DNA of 64,000 bases from JAJKJG01 sp036556825 (GTDB lineage: Bacteria; Pseudomonadota; Alphaproteobacteria; Rhizobiales; Beijerinckiaceae): NCBI GenBank assembly GCA_036556825.1, contig DATBIR010000056.1, forward strand, positions 14,856 through 78,855, given 5' to 3'. Shown piece by piece: positions 53,725 through 62,441 of this stretch (positions are counted from its first letter, which is position 1; each line of letters starts with the position of its first letter). The translations under genes and the position numbers were made by a program. A model generated the notes under the pieces. It saw only the letters and a program-made list of their open reading frames with translations. It made no database searches and was not told the origin of the DNA.

Positions 53725-54675
53725 CTATCCTGCCGCAACCAGGACGACGCCTGCCATCGCCGTCAGGGCGGCCATCAGGGTGACCGCGTCGGGTCTCGGT
53801 TCCGTCCTGAGGACGTAAACCGCCAGGAACATCGAGAAGAAAATCTCCGTGGAGGAGATCATCACGGCCCGCGACACCTCGATGTACTGAATGGCGGCGA
53901 ACTGGCACAATTGCCCGGCGGAGGCGAATATGCCGGCGGCAAACTGCCAGCGGGTCGCATTCCTGAAGACGCCGACGAAAGCGACGCGGTAGCGCGCGAC
54001 GAACAGCGCCGACACGGCGAAGCCGAGAAGGCCGGCGATGGCGCTGATCAGGGTGCCGAGATTGGAATCGGGGATGATCGCAAGCGCGTGCTTGCGGACC
54101 ACGTTGCCGAGCGCATACGAGAAGGCAGAGGCGGGGCCGAAGACGTAATGGAGCGGAGACGGCGCGCTCTCGCGGCCGACAGCCTGCGGCTGCAGCTCGC
54201 CCTTGCCAAGCCCGAAAGCCGCCAGGGAGCGGCGCAGGAGCAGGATGAAGCTCAAGGCAATCAGGACCATGCCCGTGCCGGCGATTGCGCCGATCGTCTC
54301 GCCGAGGATCAGCGCGGCGAGCAGCACCGAAAACAGCGGATTGAGCCGCAGCAGCGTCGAGGCGCGGATCGCGCCCAGATGGGCGATGGACTGATAGAGC
54401 AGCGTCCTGCCGAGAAACACCGTGAGGAGGCCGGACAGTGCGAACCACGCAACGGCCGCGCAAAGGGCCTCGCGCGACGCGGGCAGACGCTCGAGCGAGG
54501 CGGTTGGCAGCCAGAGCAGGGCAGCCAGGGCGGCGGTAAGGATGATCGAGAGGAGGGCGCCGTGGTCCCCTGCCCCATGTCCGGCCCCATGTCCGGCGCC
54601 CTTGGCAACGGTGACGCCGGAGCCGGCGAAAAAGATTGCGGCCAGGACGGCGAAAGCTTCTCCAGGGAACATCAT
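53725..54675 (-). CDS. EamA/DMT-family transporter
   Basis: The protein has 316 residues from ATG 54675 (ATG 54672 adjoining). Ten helices in two EamA repeats (FPGEAFAVLAAIFFAGSG, TLLRLNPLFSVLLAALILGETIGAIAGTGMVLI, and YIEVSRAVMISSTEIFFSMFLAVYVLRTEPRPDAVTLMAALTAMAGVVLVAAG). A short Gly/His repeat (GAGHGAGHGAGDHG) lies after the first helix and stems from a tandem of catgtccggcccc-like units. It probably exports or imports a metabolite; direction is unknown. It is divergent from tctB by 132 nt. Confidence 0.88.
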   Translation of the reverse strand: MMFPGEAFAVLAAIFFAGSGVTVAKGAGHGAGHGAGDHGALLSIILTAALAALLWLPTASLERLPASREALCAAVAWFALSGLLTVFLGRTLLYQSIAHLGAIRASTLLRLNPLFSVLLAALILGETIGAIAGTGMVLIALSFILLLRRSLAAFGLGKGELQPQAVGRESAPSPLHYVFGPASAFSYALGNVVRKHALAIIPDSNLGTLISAIAGLLGFAVSALFVARYRVAFVGVFRNATRWQFAAGIFASAGQLCQFAAIQYIEVSRAVMISSTEIFFSMFLAVYVLRTEPRPDAVTLMAALTAMAGVVLVAAG

Positions 54676-54807
54676 GTCGCGTGGGGACAGGGATCGGGCG
54701 GGAATCGAAGACAGAACGCTGTTGCGCCATCCTTTCGGCGGAGGCAATGCTCGCGCCGGAACCGCGCAATGTTGCGCGCCCCCAACCCTGGCCAGGCGGC
54801 TCGAGGA

Positions 54808-55266
54808 ATGAAACGTATCACTGCACCGACCGACTTCGTCGCCGGCCTGTTCTTCGTTGCCACGGCGGCACTGGGGCTCTGGCTGCTGCGCGACGTGCGC
54901 CTGGGGACATCGATGCGCATGGGCCCCGGCTACCTGCCGACGGTTCTGTGCTGGCTGCTGGTGGCCGTCGGGCTGTGGATGATGGGCAAGAGCCTGTTCG
55001 TCAACGGTCCACGCCTCGAACGCTGGTATCTGAGGCCCCTCGCCTTCGTGCTGGGGGCGCTGGTCCTGTTCAGCCTCAGCATCGACAAGCTCGGGCTCGT
55101 GGCGACGATCGTCGCGATGGTGGTGGTGGCGGCGCTGGCAACCCCGGAGTCGCGCTGGAAGGAAGTCGTGATCAGCGCCGTCGCGCTGGCGGCATTCTCC
55201 GCCTCCTTGTTTGTCAAGGCGTTGGGGCTTCCCCTGCCCATATGGCCTCCGGCTCTGGTGTTCTGA
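54808..55266 (+). CDS. tctB: Tripartite tricarboxylate transporter small membrane protein TctB
   Basis: The protein has 152 residues and four helices (FVAGLFFVATAALGLWLL, YLPTVLCWLLVAVGLWMMG, PLAFVLGALVLFSLSIDKLGL, VVISAVALAAFSASLFVKALG). CGAGGA precedes ATG 54808. Its stop overlaps the tctA ATG (TGATG), the usual coupled arrangement. First gene of the tctBAC operon. Confidence 0.9.
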   Translation: MKRITAPTDFVAGLFFVATAALGLWLLRDVRLGTSMRMGPGYLPTVLCWLLVAVGLWMMGKSLFVNGPRLERWYLRPLAFVLGALVLFSLSIDKLGLVATIVAMVVVAALATPESRWKEVVISAVALAAFSASLFVKALGLPLPIWPPALVF

Positions 55267-56765
55267 TGGATCTCTTCGGCAACCTGCTGCTCGGCTTCGA
55301 AGTCGCGCTCTCCCCCGTCAACATCCTCTACTGTCTGATCGGCGCCCTCGTCGGAACGCTGATCGGCGTGCTGCCGGGGATCGGGCCGATCGCCACCATC
55401 TCGATGCTGCTGCCGATCACCTTCCACCTGCCGCCCGTGTCGGCGCTGATCATGCTGGCCGGCATCTATTACGGCGCCCAATACGGCGGCTCGACAACGG
55501 CCATCCTGGTCAACTTGCCGGGCGAGGCGTCGTCGGTGGTCACCTGCATCGACGGCTACCAGATGGCGCGCAAAGGCCGCGCTGGCTCCGCCCTCGCGGT
55601 CGCGGCTCTCGGCTCGCTGTTTGCCGGCTGCGTCGCCACCCTGATCCTCGCCGGCTTCGCGCAGCCGCTTGCCAGCGCCGCCCTCCTGTTCGGGCCGGCA
55701 GAATACTTCTCGCTCATGCTGTTCGGGCTTGTGCTCGCGGTCGTGCTCGCCCAGGGCAATCTCGTTCCGGCTTTCGGCATGATCGCCCTCGGTGTGCTGC
55801 TTGGCCTCGCCGGGTCCGACGTGAACACGGGCGCGGACCGCCTGACCTTCGGTCTCCTCGAACTGGCCGAAGGCGTCGACTTCGTGCCGCTCGCCATGGG
55901 CCTCTACGCAATCCCGGAAATCGTCCGGAACCTCGAGCGGCCGGAGCATCGCAGCGTCCTGCACGAAAAGATCCAGCATTTGTGGCCAACCCGCGAGGAC
56001 TTCCGCCGCGCCTGGCCGGCCACCCTGCGCGGCACGGGTATCGGATCCGTGCTCGGAATCCTGCCGGGAAGCGGCTCGATGCTCGCCTCCTTCTCCGCCT
56101 ACATGCTCGAGAAGCAGATCTCGCGGCGGCCGCAGGAATTCGGCAACGGCGCAGTCGAAGGCGTGGCGGCGCCGGAATCCGCCAACAACGCGCACGCGCA
56201 GACGTCGTTCATCCCGCTTCTGACGCTCGGTATTCCGCCCAACGCCGTCATGGCGCTCATGGCCGGCGCCATGACCATCCAGGGCATCCAGCCCGGCCCC
56301 CAGGTGATGACGTCAAAGCCGGATCTGTTCTGGGGCATGATCGCCAGCATGTGGATCGGCAACGTCATGCTGGTCGTGATCAACCTGCCGTTGATCCGCA
56401 TGTGGGTGGCGCTGCTGCAGGTGCCCTACCGCCTGCTTTACGTGGCCATCCTGGTGTTCTGCTGCGTCGGGGTCTACAGCGTCCATAGCAGCACCTTTGA
56501 CGTGCTGTTGATGATGCTGTTCGGCCTGCTCGGCTATGCCTTCGGCAAGTGGAAGCTCGATGCCGCGCCGCTGCTGCTCGCCTTCATCCTTGGTCCCATG
56601 ATCGAGGAGAACCTGCGACGGGCCATGCTGATCTCGAATGGGGACCCGTCAGTCTTCGTGACGCAGCCGATCAGCCTCGCGCTGCTGCTCGCCGCGCTGG
56701 CCATGATCGTGGTGTTCTCGCTGCCGACGGTTCGGCGCCGCCGCGATGCCGCGCTCGAAGAGTGA
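55266..56765 (+). CDS. tctA: Tripartite tricarboxylate transporter large permease TctA
   Basis: The protein has 499 residues and about 12 helices. The TctA signature GALVGTLIGVLPGIGPIATISMLLP and IYYGAQYGGSTTAILVNLPGEASSVVTCIDGYQMARKG are intact. The second repeat is GTGIGSVLGILPGSGSMLASFSAYMLEKQ and ESANNAHAQTSFIPLLTLGIPPNAVMALMAGAM. It is the main transport channel, driven by an ion gradient. Confidence 0.93.
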   Translation: MDLFGNLLLGFEVALSPVNILYCLIGALVGTLIGVLPGIGPIATISMLLPITFHLPPVSALIMLAGIYYGAQYGGSTTAILVNLPGEASSVVTCIDGYQMARKGRAGSALAVAALGSLFAGCVATLILAGFAQPLASAALLFGPAEYFSLMLFGLVLAVVLAQGNLVPAFGMIALGVLLGLAGSDVNTGADRLTFGLLELAEGVDFVPLAMGLYAIPEIVRNLERPEHRSVLHEKIQHLWPTREDFRRAWPATLRGTGIGSVLGILPGSGSMLASFSAYMLEKQISRRPQEFGNGAVEGVAAPESANNAHAQTSFIPLLTLGIPPNAVMALMAGAMTIQGIQPGPQVMTSKPDLFWGMIASMWIGNVMLVVINLPLIRMWVALLQVPYRLLYVAILVFCCVGVYSVHSSTFDVLLMMLFGLLGYAFGKWKLDAAPLLLAFILGPMIEENLRRAMLISNGDPSVFVTQPISLALLLAALAMIVVFSLPTVRRRRDAALEE

Positions 56766-56862
56766 CCGGCTGGAATGGATTTGCGGGCCGGGCCCGCCGT
56801 TGACTTCCCGGCCCGCTTACGGCGAATTGCCCGCGAACCAACAAGACCAACGGAGGAACTTG

Positions 56863-57846
56863 ATGAAAACCTTGCTGAGAACGGCATTCGCCGCGCTCGT
56901 CGCGACTGGCCTCGGCCTCATCGGCGGGGCCGCGGGCGCCCAGGACTGGCCGACGAAGCCTGTCCGCATCATCGTGCCCTATGCGCCGGGCGGCAGCGCC
57001 GACACCCTCGGCCGCATCGCCGCCGAGCACCTGTCCGAGGCCTTCAAGCAGCAGTTCATCGTCGAGAACAAGCCGGGCGCCGGTGGCGTGCTCGGCTCGA
57101 CGCAAGTGGCCCGCGCCCCGGCAGACGGATACACGCTTGGCGTGTCGGGGATCGCGACACATACCATTGCGCCGGCCATCAATCCCAACGTCAGCTACGA
57201 CGCGCTCAAGGACTTCACCCATATCGCCCTGCTCGGCGGGCCGCCGATCGTGTTCGTCCTGCACCCGTCGGTGAAGGCCAACACGATCAAGGAGTTTGAG
57301 GAGATCATCCGAAACACCAAGGACAAGAAGCTGAGCTACGGCTCCCCGGGCGCCGGAACACACGGGCATCTGATGGCCGAGGCGTGGCTCAAACAGGCCA
57401 AGCTCGACATGGAGCACATCGCCTACAAGGGGGCGTCGGGTGCCATGACCGACCTGATCGGCGGGCACATCCCGGCCTCGTCCAATACGCTCGCGACCGC
57501 CGCTGCGCACATCCGCTCCGGCGCCGCGCGCGCCATTGGCGTGACGTCGGCGAAGCGCCTCAAGGCCTTCCCGGACGTGCCGACCTTCGCCGAAGCCGGC
57601 TATCCCGACCTCGTCGGCATCACGTGGTTCTCGATCTCCGGCCCGAAAGGCATGCCCAAGGATGTGGTCGAGAAGCTCAACAAGGAGATCGTGCGCATCA
57701 TGGCGCTGCCGCAGGTGCAGGAGCGTCTCGCCCGCGACGAGATCACCACCGAGCCCTACACGGCGGAGCAGTTCACGAAATTCGTGACCGAGGAAGCTGC
57801 GAAATGGGGCCCGATCGCCAAGGCATCGGGCGCGCAGCCTGAATAG
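56863..57846 (+). CDS. tctC: TctC periplasmic binding protein of the complete transporter
   Basis: The protein has 327 residues. CGGAGGA precedes ATG 56863. Signal peptide (TAFAALVATGLGLIGGAAGAQ). Canonical TctC pattern WPTKPVRIIVPYAPGGSADTLGRIAAEHL, ENKPGAGGVLGSTQVARAPADGYTL. It follows tctA by 97 nt and completes the importer. With a 4,5-dihydroxyphthalate-decarboxylase-like gene and oxygenase-type genes near, the ligand may be an aromatic dicarboxylate. Confidence 0.92.
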   Translation: MKTLLRTAFAALVATGLGLIGGAAGAQDWPTKPVRIIVPYAPGGSADTLGRIAAEHLSEAFKQQFIVENKPGAGGVLGSTQVARAPADGYTLGVSGIATHTIAPAINPNVSYDALKDFTHIALLGGPPIVFVLHPSVKANTIKEFEEIIRNTKDKKLSYGSPGAGTHGHLMAEAWLKQAKLDMEHIAYKGASGAMTDLIGGHIPASSNTLATAAAHIRSGAARAIGVTSAKRLKAFPDVPTFAEAGYPDLVGITWFSISGPKGMPKDVVEKLNKEIVRIMALPQVQERLARDEITTEPYTAEQFTKFVTEEAAKWGPIAKASGAQPE

Positions 57847-57856
57847 CGGCGGCGTC

Positions 57857-57981
57857 AGAGCAGGATCGCTTCGGATCGAGTCGACCCCGCTCTTCTTCTC
57901 CTTGAATCGCATGATCCCGGATCAAGTCCGGGACAAGCCTTTTTCGGCGAAGCGGTTATCCACTTCGCCGGATCATGCTCT
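57857..57981. repeat. Dispersed intergenic palindromic repeat, copy 5
   Basis: agagcaggatcgc ... gaccccgctct, then the 49-nt block identical to copy 1, then tttttcggcgaagcggttatcc and gccggatcatgctct. It lies between tctC and the convergent hydrolase gene; the hydrolase stop codon (57980-57982) overlaps its right end. Confidence 0.8.
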
Positions 57982-58984
57982 AGGTGACCGCGTAGGCGTC
58001 GGTCGCCTCGATCAGACGATGCACGATGCCGGGCTCGCTCGAGGCGTGCCCGGCGTCGTCAACGACATGCAGCACCGCGTGCGGCCACGCCTGGCAAAGC
58101 TGCCACGCGGTGATGGCCGGCGTCACCACGTCGTAACGGCCCTGCACGATCGTGCCCGGGATGGCGGCGAGACGGCCGGCGTCGCGGATCAGCTGCCCCT
58201 CATCGAGAAAACCGCCGTGCACGAAATAGTGCGCCTCGATGCGCGCGAAGGCGAGCGCGAAGCTGTCCTCGGCATGCTGCGCCACGGAGCGCGCGTTGGG
58301 CAGGAGCGTGACGATCTCGCCTTCCCATCCGCTCCACGCCTTGGCGGCCGTGAGCTGCACGGCGCGATCGCCCGACGTGAGCCGCCGGTAATAGGCGGCC
58401 ATGAGATCGCTGCGCTCGGCCTCCGGAATGGGAGCGAGAAAACGCTGCCACTTGTCCGGGAACAGAAGCGAAGCCCCCTCCTGATAGAGCCATTGCAGCT
58501 CGCTGCGCCGGACCGTGAAGACGCCGCGCAGCACGAGCTCGCTGACCCGGTGCGGGTGGGTTTCGGCATAGGCCAGCGCGAGCGTCGCGCCCCAGGAGCC
58601 GCCGAACACAAGCCAGCGTTCGATGCCGAGCATGGTCCGGAGCCGCTCGAGGTCGGCGACCAGATGCCAGGTGGTATTCGCCTCGAGGCTGGCATGCGGC
58701 GTCGACCGCCCGCAGCCGCGCTGGTCGAACAGCAGGACGTGGTAGCGCTCCGGATCGAAGAAGCGGCGATGGTCGCGATTGCAGCCGCCGCCCGGCCCGC
58801 CGTGAAGAAACACGGCCGGCTTGCCGCGCGGGTTGCCGCACAGTTCCCAATAAATCAGGTGGCCGTCGCCGACGTCGAGGGACCCGCTGCGGTAAGGCTC
58901 GATGGGAGGGTAGAGCCGGCGCATGTCTCCAGGGGCGGCGGCGGACGGCGGTGCCTGCTGCTCCTGCTCGGCGTCCGGGCTCAT
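57980..58984 (-). CDS. pip: Proline iminopeptidase-family alpha/beta hydrolase
   Basis: The protein has 334 residues from ATG 58984, 5 nt after the stop of the EutA-like gene; further upstream frame lies inside it. The alpha/beta hydrolase HGGPGGG (61-67), FDQRGCGRS, nucleophile elbow FGGSWGATLALAYA with S130, Asp in GRYDVV and His in DAGHASSEP are all present. WELCGNPRGKP is typical of proline iminopeptidase, which removes N-terminal Pro. Last gene of the leftward operon with EutA-like and bicupin genes. It may instead hydrolyse an ester or amide intermediate. Confidence 0.88.
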   Translation of the reverse strand: MSPDAEQEQQAPPSAAAPGDMRRLYPPIEPYRSGSLDVGDGHLIYWELCGNPRGKPAVFLHGGPGGGCNRDHRRFFDPERYHVLLFDQRGCGRSTPHASLEANTTWHLVADLERLRTMLGIERWLVFGGSWGATLALAYAETHPHRVSELVLRGVFTVRRSELQWLYQEGASLLFPDKWQRFLAPIPEAERSDLMAAYYRRLTSGDRAVQLTAAKAWSGWEGEIVTLLPNARSVAQHAEDSFALAFARIEAHYFVHGGFLDEGQLIRDAGRLAAIPGTIVQGRYDVVTPAITAWQLCQAWPHAVLHVVDDAGHASSEPGIVHRLIEATDAYAVT

Positions 58985-58988
58985 GGCG

Positions 58989-60506
58989 TCACGCGGCAAC
59001 CTCGCTGTCGACGCGCCCGAGCGCGGCGGTTGTCGGGAAGACAAGCGACTTGATCACGACCGGGACGGCGCCGGATGCTTCCAGCATAGCCCCGATGTCA
59101 ACGAAGTCGAATTCCTTGAGGACGATCCCGTCGATCGAGACGACCGGACAGCCCAGTTGCGCCTCCTCGCGGCAGTGAATGCCGACGAGGCCGCCGATAT
59201 CGCCGTCGCCGACGAGGACCAGCGGCAGGCCACGCGACAGGATGCTGGCCAGACCGTCGGCGACGCCGCGGCAGAACGCGTCGAGGCGCGCGAAGGTGGC
59301 CGATCCGCGCCAGCGATAGCACAGCGCGACGGGCTGCTTGCCGCCGTGAAGGTCGAGGCGGCGCAGGCCGCTCTGGACCGCGGCGGCGATCGCGCCCGCA
59401 TCGAGCGTCTCGTCGTCAAGCGGCAGGTCGGGCGTAACGACCGGGACGTTGCGCAGCGGCAGGACGTCGAGCGGCGTCACGAAAATCGTGCTGCCGCTCA
59501 CCTGGATGGTATATTGCGACGCTCCGACGACGGTGGCGCGGATGCCTTCGACCGGAGGCTCGATGCGCGGTCCCCACCCTTTCACCCGCGCCTTGATCAT
59601 GTCGGCAAGCAGCGGCCCGAGATCGCCGAAATCGCTTTGCTCATGGCCGTAGATGTATTCGGAGACGCCGCCGGAAAAGGTCAGCGCATCCGGCGTGCGC
59701 CCGTTCTTGAGCGGATCGAGGCGCAACAGCGCGGCACTGGCCTCGCTCAGCGGGGCGCCGCCCATCGCCTCGAACAGGCGCTCGACCATGCGCTCGACGA
59801 TCTTGAGCAGCATGCCCTCGCTGGGACAATCACCGATCTGGAGCGGCACGCCGGCCTCCGCCGCAAAGCGCTGGCCGGCCTCCTCGATGCGGACCACGTT
59901 GCCGTCCTCATCGAACGAGATCACGCGCGCGCCGACATCGATCGCGGTCTGGTCGACCACCTCGCCACCTTCGCACACGGCGATCTTGGAGGTGCCGCCG
60001 CCAATGTCGACATTCATCACGCGGGCGCGTTCGCGGATCGAGCGCGCGGCGGCGCCGGAGCCGAAAGCGGCCAGCGTCGTCTCGAGCGCATCGCCGGCGC
60101 TGACCGCGACGAACTTGCCAGCCTGGCTGGCGAAAAGCTCGCCGATCGAGCGGGCATTGCGCCGCCGGACCGCAACGCCGGTCAGGATCAGGGCGCCGGT
60201 GTCGATGGCGTCGTGGTCGAGGCCGGCGAGCCGGTATTGCTCGGTGATGAAGGCGCCGAGACGCCCCGCGTCGATGGTCATGTCGTCCGCATACGGAGTC
60301 AGCAACACGTCCGACTCGTGAAACACCTCGCGCTCGGAGACGATGTAGCGGTTATCGAGCCGTTCCAGCACCAGACGCGAGAACACGAGGTGCGAAGTGG
60401 ACGAGCCTATATCGACGCCCACGCTGGTGAGCCGGATCTCGTCCTCCTCCTCGAGGCTGCGCCCGATATTGGAAAAGAAGACCCGGCCCCCCTGTTCATC
60501 GGCCAT
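58989..60506 (-). CDS. EutA-like ASKHA ATPase, paralogue without poly-His tail
   Basis: The protein has 505 residues from ATG 60506 (AGGGGG about 12 nt upstream; GTG 60530 also in frame). Phosphate 1 VGVDIGSSTSHLVFS (about 29-43), ILTGVAVRRRNARSIGELFA, phosphate 2 MNVDIGGGTSKIAVCEGG, and LTFSGGVSEYIYGHEQSDFG match EutA and the 34219 paralogue. It ends without a His tail. Its neighbours are a bicupin (33 nt upstream) and a hydrolase, again with no ethanolamine ammonia-lyase. EutA normally uses ATP to exchange damaged cobalamin; here a client other than EutBC must exist. Confidence 0.87.
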   Translation of the reverse strand: MADEQGGRVFFSNIGRSLEEEDEIRLTSVGVDIGSSTSHLVFSRLVLERLDNRYIVSEREVFHESDVLLTPYADDMTIDAGRLGAFITEQYRLAGLDHDAIDTGALILTGVAVRRRNARSIGELFASQAGKFVAVSAGDALETTLAAFGSGAAARSIRERARVMNVDIGGGTSKIAVCEGGEVVDQTAIDVGARVISFDEDGNVVRIEEAGQRFAAEAGVPLQIGDCPSEGMLLKIVERMVERLFEAMGGAPLSEASAALLRLDPLKNGRTPDALTFSGGVSEYIYGHEQSDFGDLGPLLADMIKARVKGWGPRIEPPVEGIRATVVGASQYTIQVSGSTIFVTPLDVLPLRNVPVVTPDLPLDDETLDAGAIAAAVQSGLRRLDLHGGKQPVALCYRWRGSATFARLDAFCRGVADGLASILSRGLPLVLVGDGDIGGLVGIHCREEAQLGCPVVSIDGIVLKEFDFVDIGAMLEASGAVPVVIKSLVFPTTAALGRVDSEVAA

Positions 60507-60539
60507 GCGCCCTACCCCCTTGATCGTCACTTGCCGGTA

Positions 60540-61787
60540 TTATTCCGCAGCGACCGCGCGCGACCGCGGCGGCCACTCGACATCCGCCGGCTTGTTGAAC
60601 CAGGCCGGATCCATCCGGCTGTCCACGCCGTTGCGGCGCAGCGTCTCCTCGTATTCCTTGCGGATATACGGGTCCTCCATCCAGTACGGGATCGCCGTGC
60701 CGCCCTCATGCACCTCGATGGCGGTATAGTCGGTGTGCTTCTCGCCGGGCGCGCCGGGATCGCGGCCGGGATTGTGCGGCCCGAACCACGCCGTAAGCCG
60801 GAACGGCTCCTTCGAGACGCTGAAATGCTGGTGATACCAGCGCGCGCCGCCGGGCGCCGCGGTCACCAGGCCGACGGGCTCGTAATCGAGACGGCGGACC
60901 TGATCGGCGTGGCCGTCCTGCCACGGCGTCTCGCCGAGACGCTCCGGCCAGGAATAGGTGTAGCCCTTGCCTTTGACACAGATCAGCACCGCCGCGGAGG
61001 TGTGCGCATGCGCCTTCGAATAGCGCCCCGCCTCGTGCTGCCCGATCCAGAAATAGAACACGTTGTTGGTCATGAACGGTTCGATGCGCCGATAGCCGGG
61101 CGAACGGCGGTTATCAAGCGGCAGCTCGCAATTGACGACGTCGGGAATGAAGTTGGTGCGACGCATGGCCAGCCCGCGCACCGGATCCGGCTCGATATCG
61201 TCCTTCGGCTTGAAAAAGTCGTCGGCGCCACTGAACCGGTCGCGGAACACGAACGGGTTGTTGAACACGGCCTCGACATTGTTGAGCTGGTTCAGAACAT
61301 TCGGTGCGGTCGTGCCGGCAAGCAGCAGCGCGCCGCCCGAGGTCGCGTTGACGATGCGGTGCCAGGCATTCATCGGGATCGAGAACATCGACCCCTTCTG
61401 CCATTCGAAGACGTGCTTCTTCTGGTCGCCTTCGATCCACACCTCGGTCGTGCCGCGCCCTTCGACGACGAGGAAGATCTCCTCGTACATGTGCTTCTCG
61501 GGATTGAGCGCGCCGCCCGGCGGCACCTCGACCACGTAGCAGCCCCACTTGGTCTCGGTCCCGTAGAGCTGGATGTAGTGCCCGCGGCCGCCGGTGCGCT
61601 TCCACGGCACGAGCGGCAGGTTCTGCACCTTGCTGATGCCGATGTCGCGGAAGACCGGAATGCCTTCCGATTCCATGAAGGCGTCATACGGGGTCGGCTG
61701 CTTCTTGAACTGGCCGAAGCCGGCCTTCTTGTGGCCCGACGGCTCGTGCCAGTGGACAGTCCCCTGGCCGGGAGCATCATGCGGCAT
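60540..61787 (-). CDS. Bicupin protein, paralogue of 30068-31201
   Basis: The protein has 415 residues. GGGAGG precedes ATG 61787. N-terminal cupin (about 95-165): PPGGALNPEKHMYEEIFLVVEGRG, and GSMFSIPMNAWHRIVNA; C-terminal cupin (about 255-330): YSKAHAHTSAAVLICVKGKGYTYSWPE and GARWYHQHFS. As in the paralogue, the second cupin has the complete HxH, the first only a partial set. An N-terminal leader with HWHEPSGHKK and a C-terminal extension of about 60 residues (YWMEDPYIRKEYEETL) are present. It precedes the EutA-like gene in the same operon, the same association as at 30068/34219. Confidence 0.84.
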   Translation of the reverse strand: MPHDAPGQGTVHWHEPSGHKKAGFGQFKKQPTPYDAFMESEGIPVFRDIGISKVQNLPLVPWKRTGGRGHYIQLYGTETKWGCYVVEVPPGGALNPEKHMYEEIFLVVEGRGTTEVWIEGDQKKHVFEWQKGSMFSIPMNAWHRIVNATSGGALLLAGTTAPNVLNQLNNVEAVFNNPFVFRDRFSGADDFFKPKDDIEPDPVRGLAMRRTNFIPDVVNCELPLDNRRSPGYRRIEPFMTNNVFYFWIGQHEAGRYSKAHAHTSAAVLICVKGKGYTYSWPERLGETPWQDGHADQVRRLDYEPVGLVTAAPGGARWYHQHFSVSKEPFRLTAWFGPHNPGRDPGAPGEKHTDYTAIEVHEGGTAIPYWMEDPYIRKEYEETLRRNGVDSRMDPAWFNKPADVEWPPRSRAVAAE

Positions 61788-61940
61788 GTTTCCCTCCTGA
61801 AATCATTGGGTGCGGCAGCACGGGAACGGGGCCGTGGGAATACGGTCGCGGCGTCCCTTCGGCCGCCGAAGAGCGTGCCCGCACCTATACGGGACAACGC
61901 GCGGCAGACAAATCCTTTCCCACAACGGGCCCAAGGGGGC

Positions 61941-62441
61941 TCAATGCACCTCGAGGACCATCGACAAGGCCATCGCGAGGAGGCCGGCCAGCGGCGGCAG
62001 CACCACGGACGAGATCAGGCGGACGGCGCTGAAGCGCCAGCCCATCAGGTTGACCTCGTAGATGGCGACGCGGTGGAAGGCGAAAACCGACCAGGCGGTC
62101 AGGAAGGCGATCAGCTGCGGGATGCCGGCGCCGGCCTTGTAGAGAACGACAACCAGCGGGAACGAGAGGATCGGGCCCCCAGGCACGAAGCCGCCGACCA
62201 CCGAGGCGATCAGGATTCCCAGAAGTCCGCTGTCGGGCCCAATGTGGCGCGCCACCGGCTCGCTCGGCACGAGCACGCCGATGAAGCCCGCGGCCATAAG
62301 CGCGAGCGCGATGCGCGGCATGATCTCGAGAAAGCGCTCTCCCGCCGTCACGATGGCCACGCGCGCCTTCGCGGTGCTGCGCCGCAAGGCCCACATGGCC
62401 AGCACGATCGCGAGCGCCCATAAGACCAGCGCGCCGGTCAT
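61941..62441 (-). CDS. Half-size permease, second of an overlapping pair
   Basis: The protein has 166 residues and about 4-5 helices. IASVVGGFVPGGPILSFPLVVVLYKAGAGIPQLIAFLTAWSVFAFHRV is the core, resembling half of the ArsP/DUF318-type permease. Its ATG overlaps the stop of the 62438 gene by four bases. The two proteins are homologous to each other in this core, so they probably form a heterodimer. Substrate unknown. Confidence 0.72.
   Translation of the reverse strand: MTGALVLWALAIVLAMWALRRSTAKARVAIVTAGERFLEIMPRIALALMAAGFIGVLVPSEPVARHIGPDSGLLGILIASVVGGFVPGGPILSFPLVVVLYKAGAGIPQLIAFLTAWSVFAFHRVAIYEVNLMGWRFSAVRLISSVVLPPLAGLLAMALSMVLEVH

Noticed and set aside
53911..54770. Open frame in the plus strand upstream of tctB
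   Set aside because: Only the last 152 codons (from 54808) encode TctB; the earlier part is antisense to the EamA gene.
34219..60506. Ethanolamine utilisation operon suggested by EutA-like genes
   Set aside because: No EutB, EutC, microcompartment shell or EutD/E/T genes were found in the window; both copies lie with bicupins instead.
58923..62423. A 1166-residue open frame on the plus strand
   Set aside because: It is antisense to the hydrolase, EutA-like, bicupin and half-permease genes, whose motifs and ribosome sites are clear; its protein is low-complexity Arg/Asp-rich. It is a shadow of high-GC coding on the other strand.
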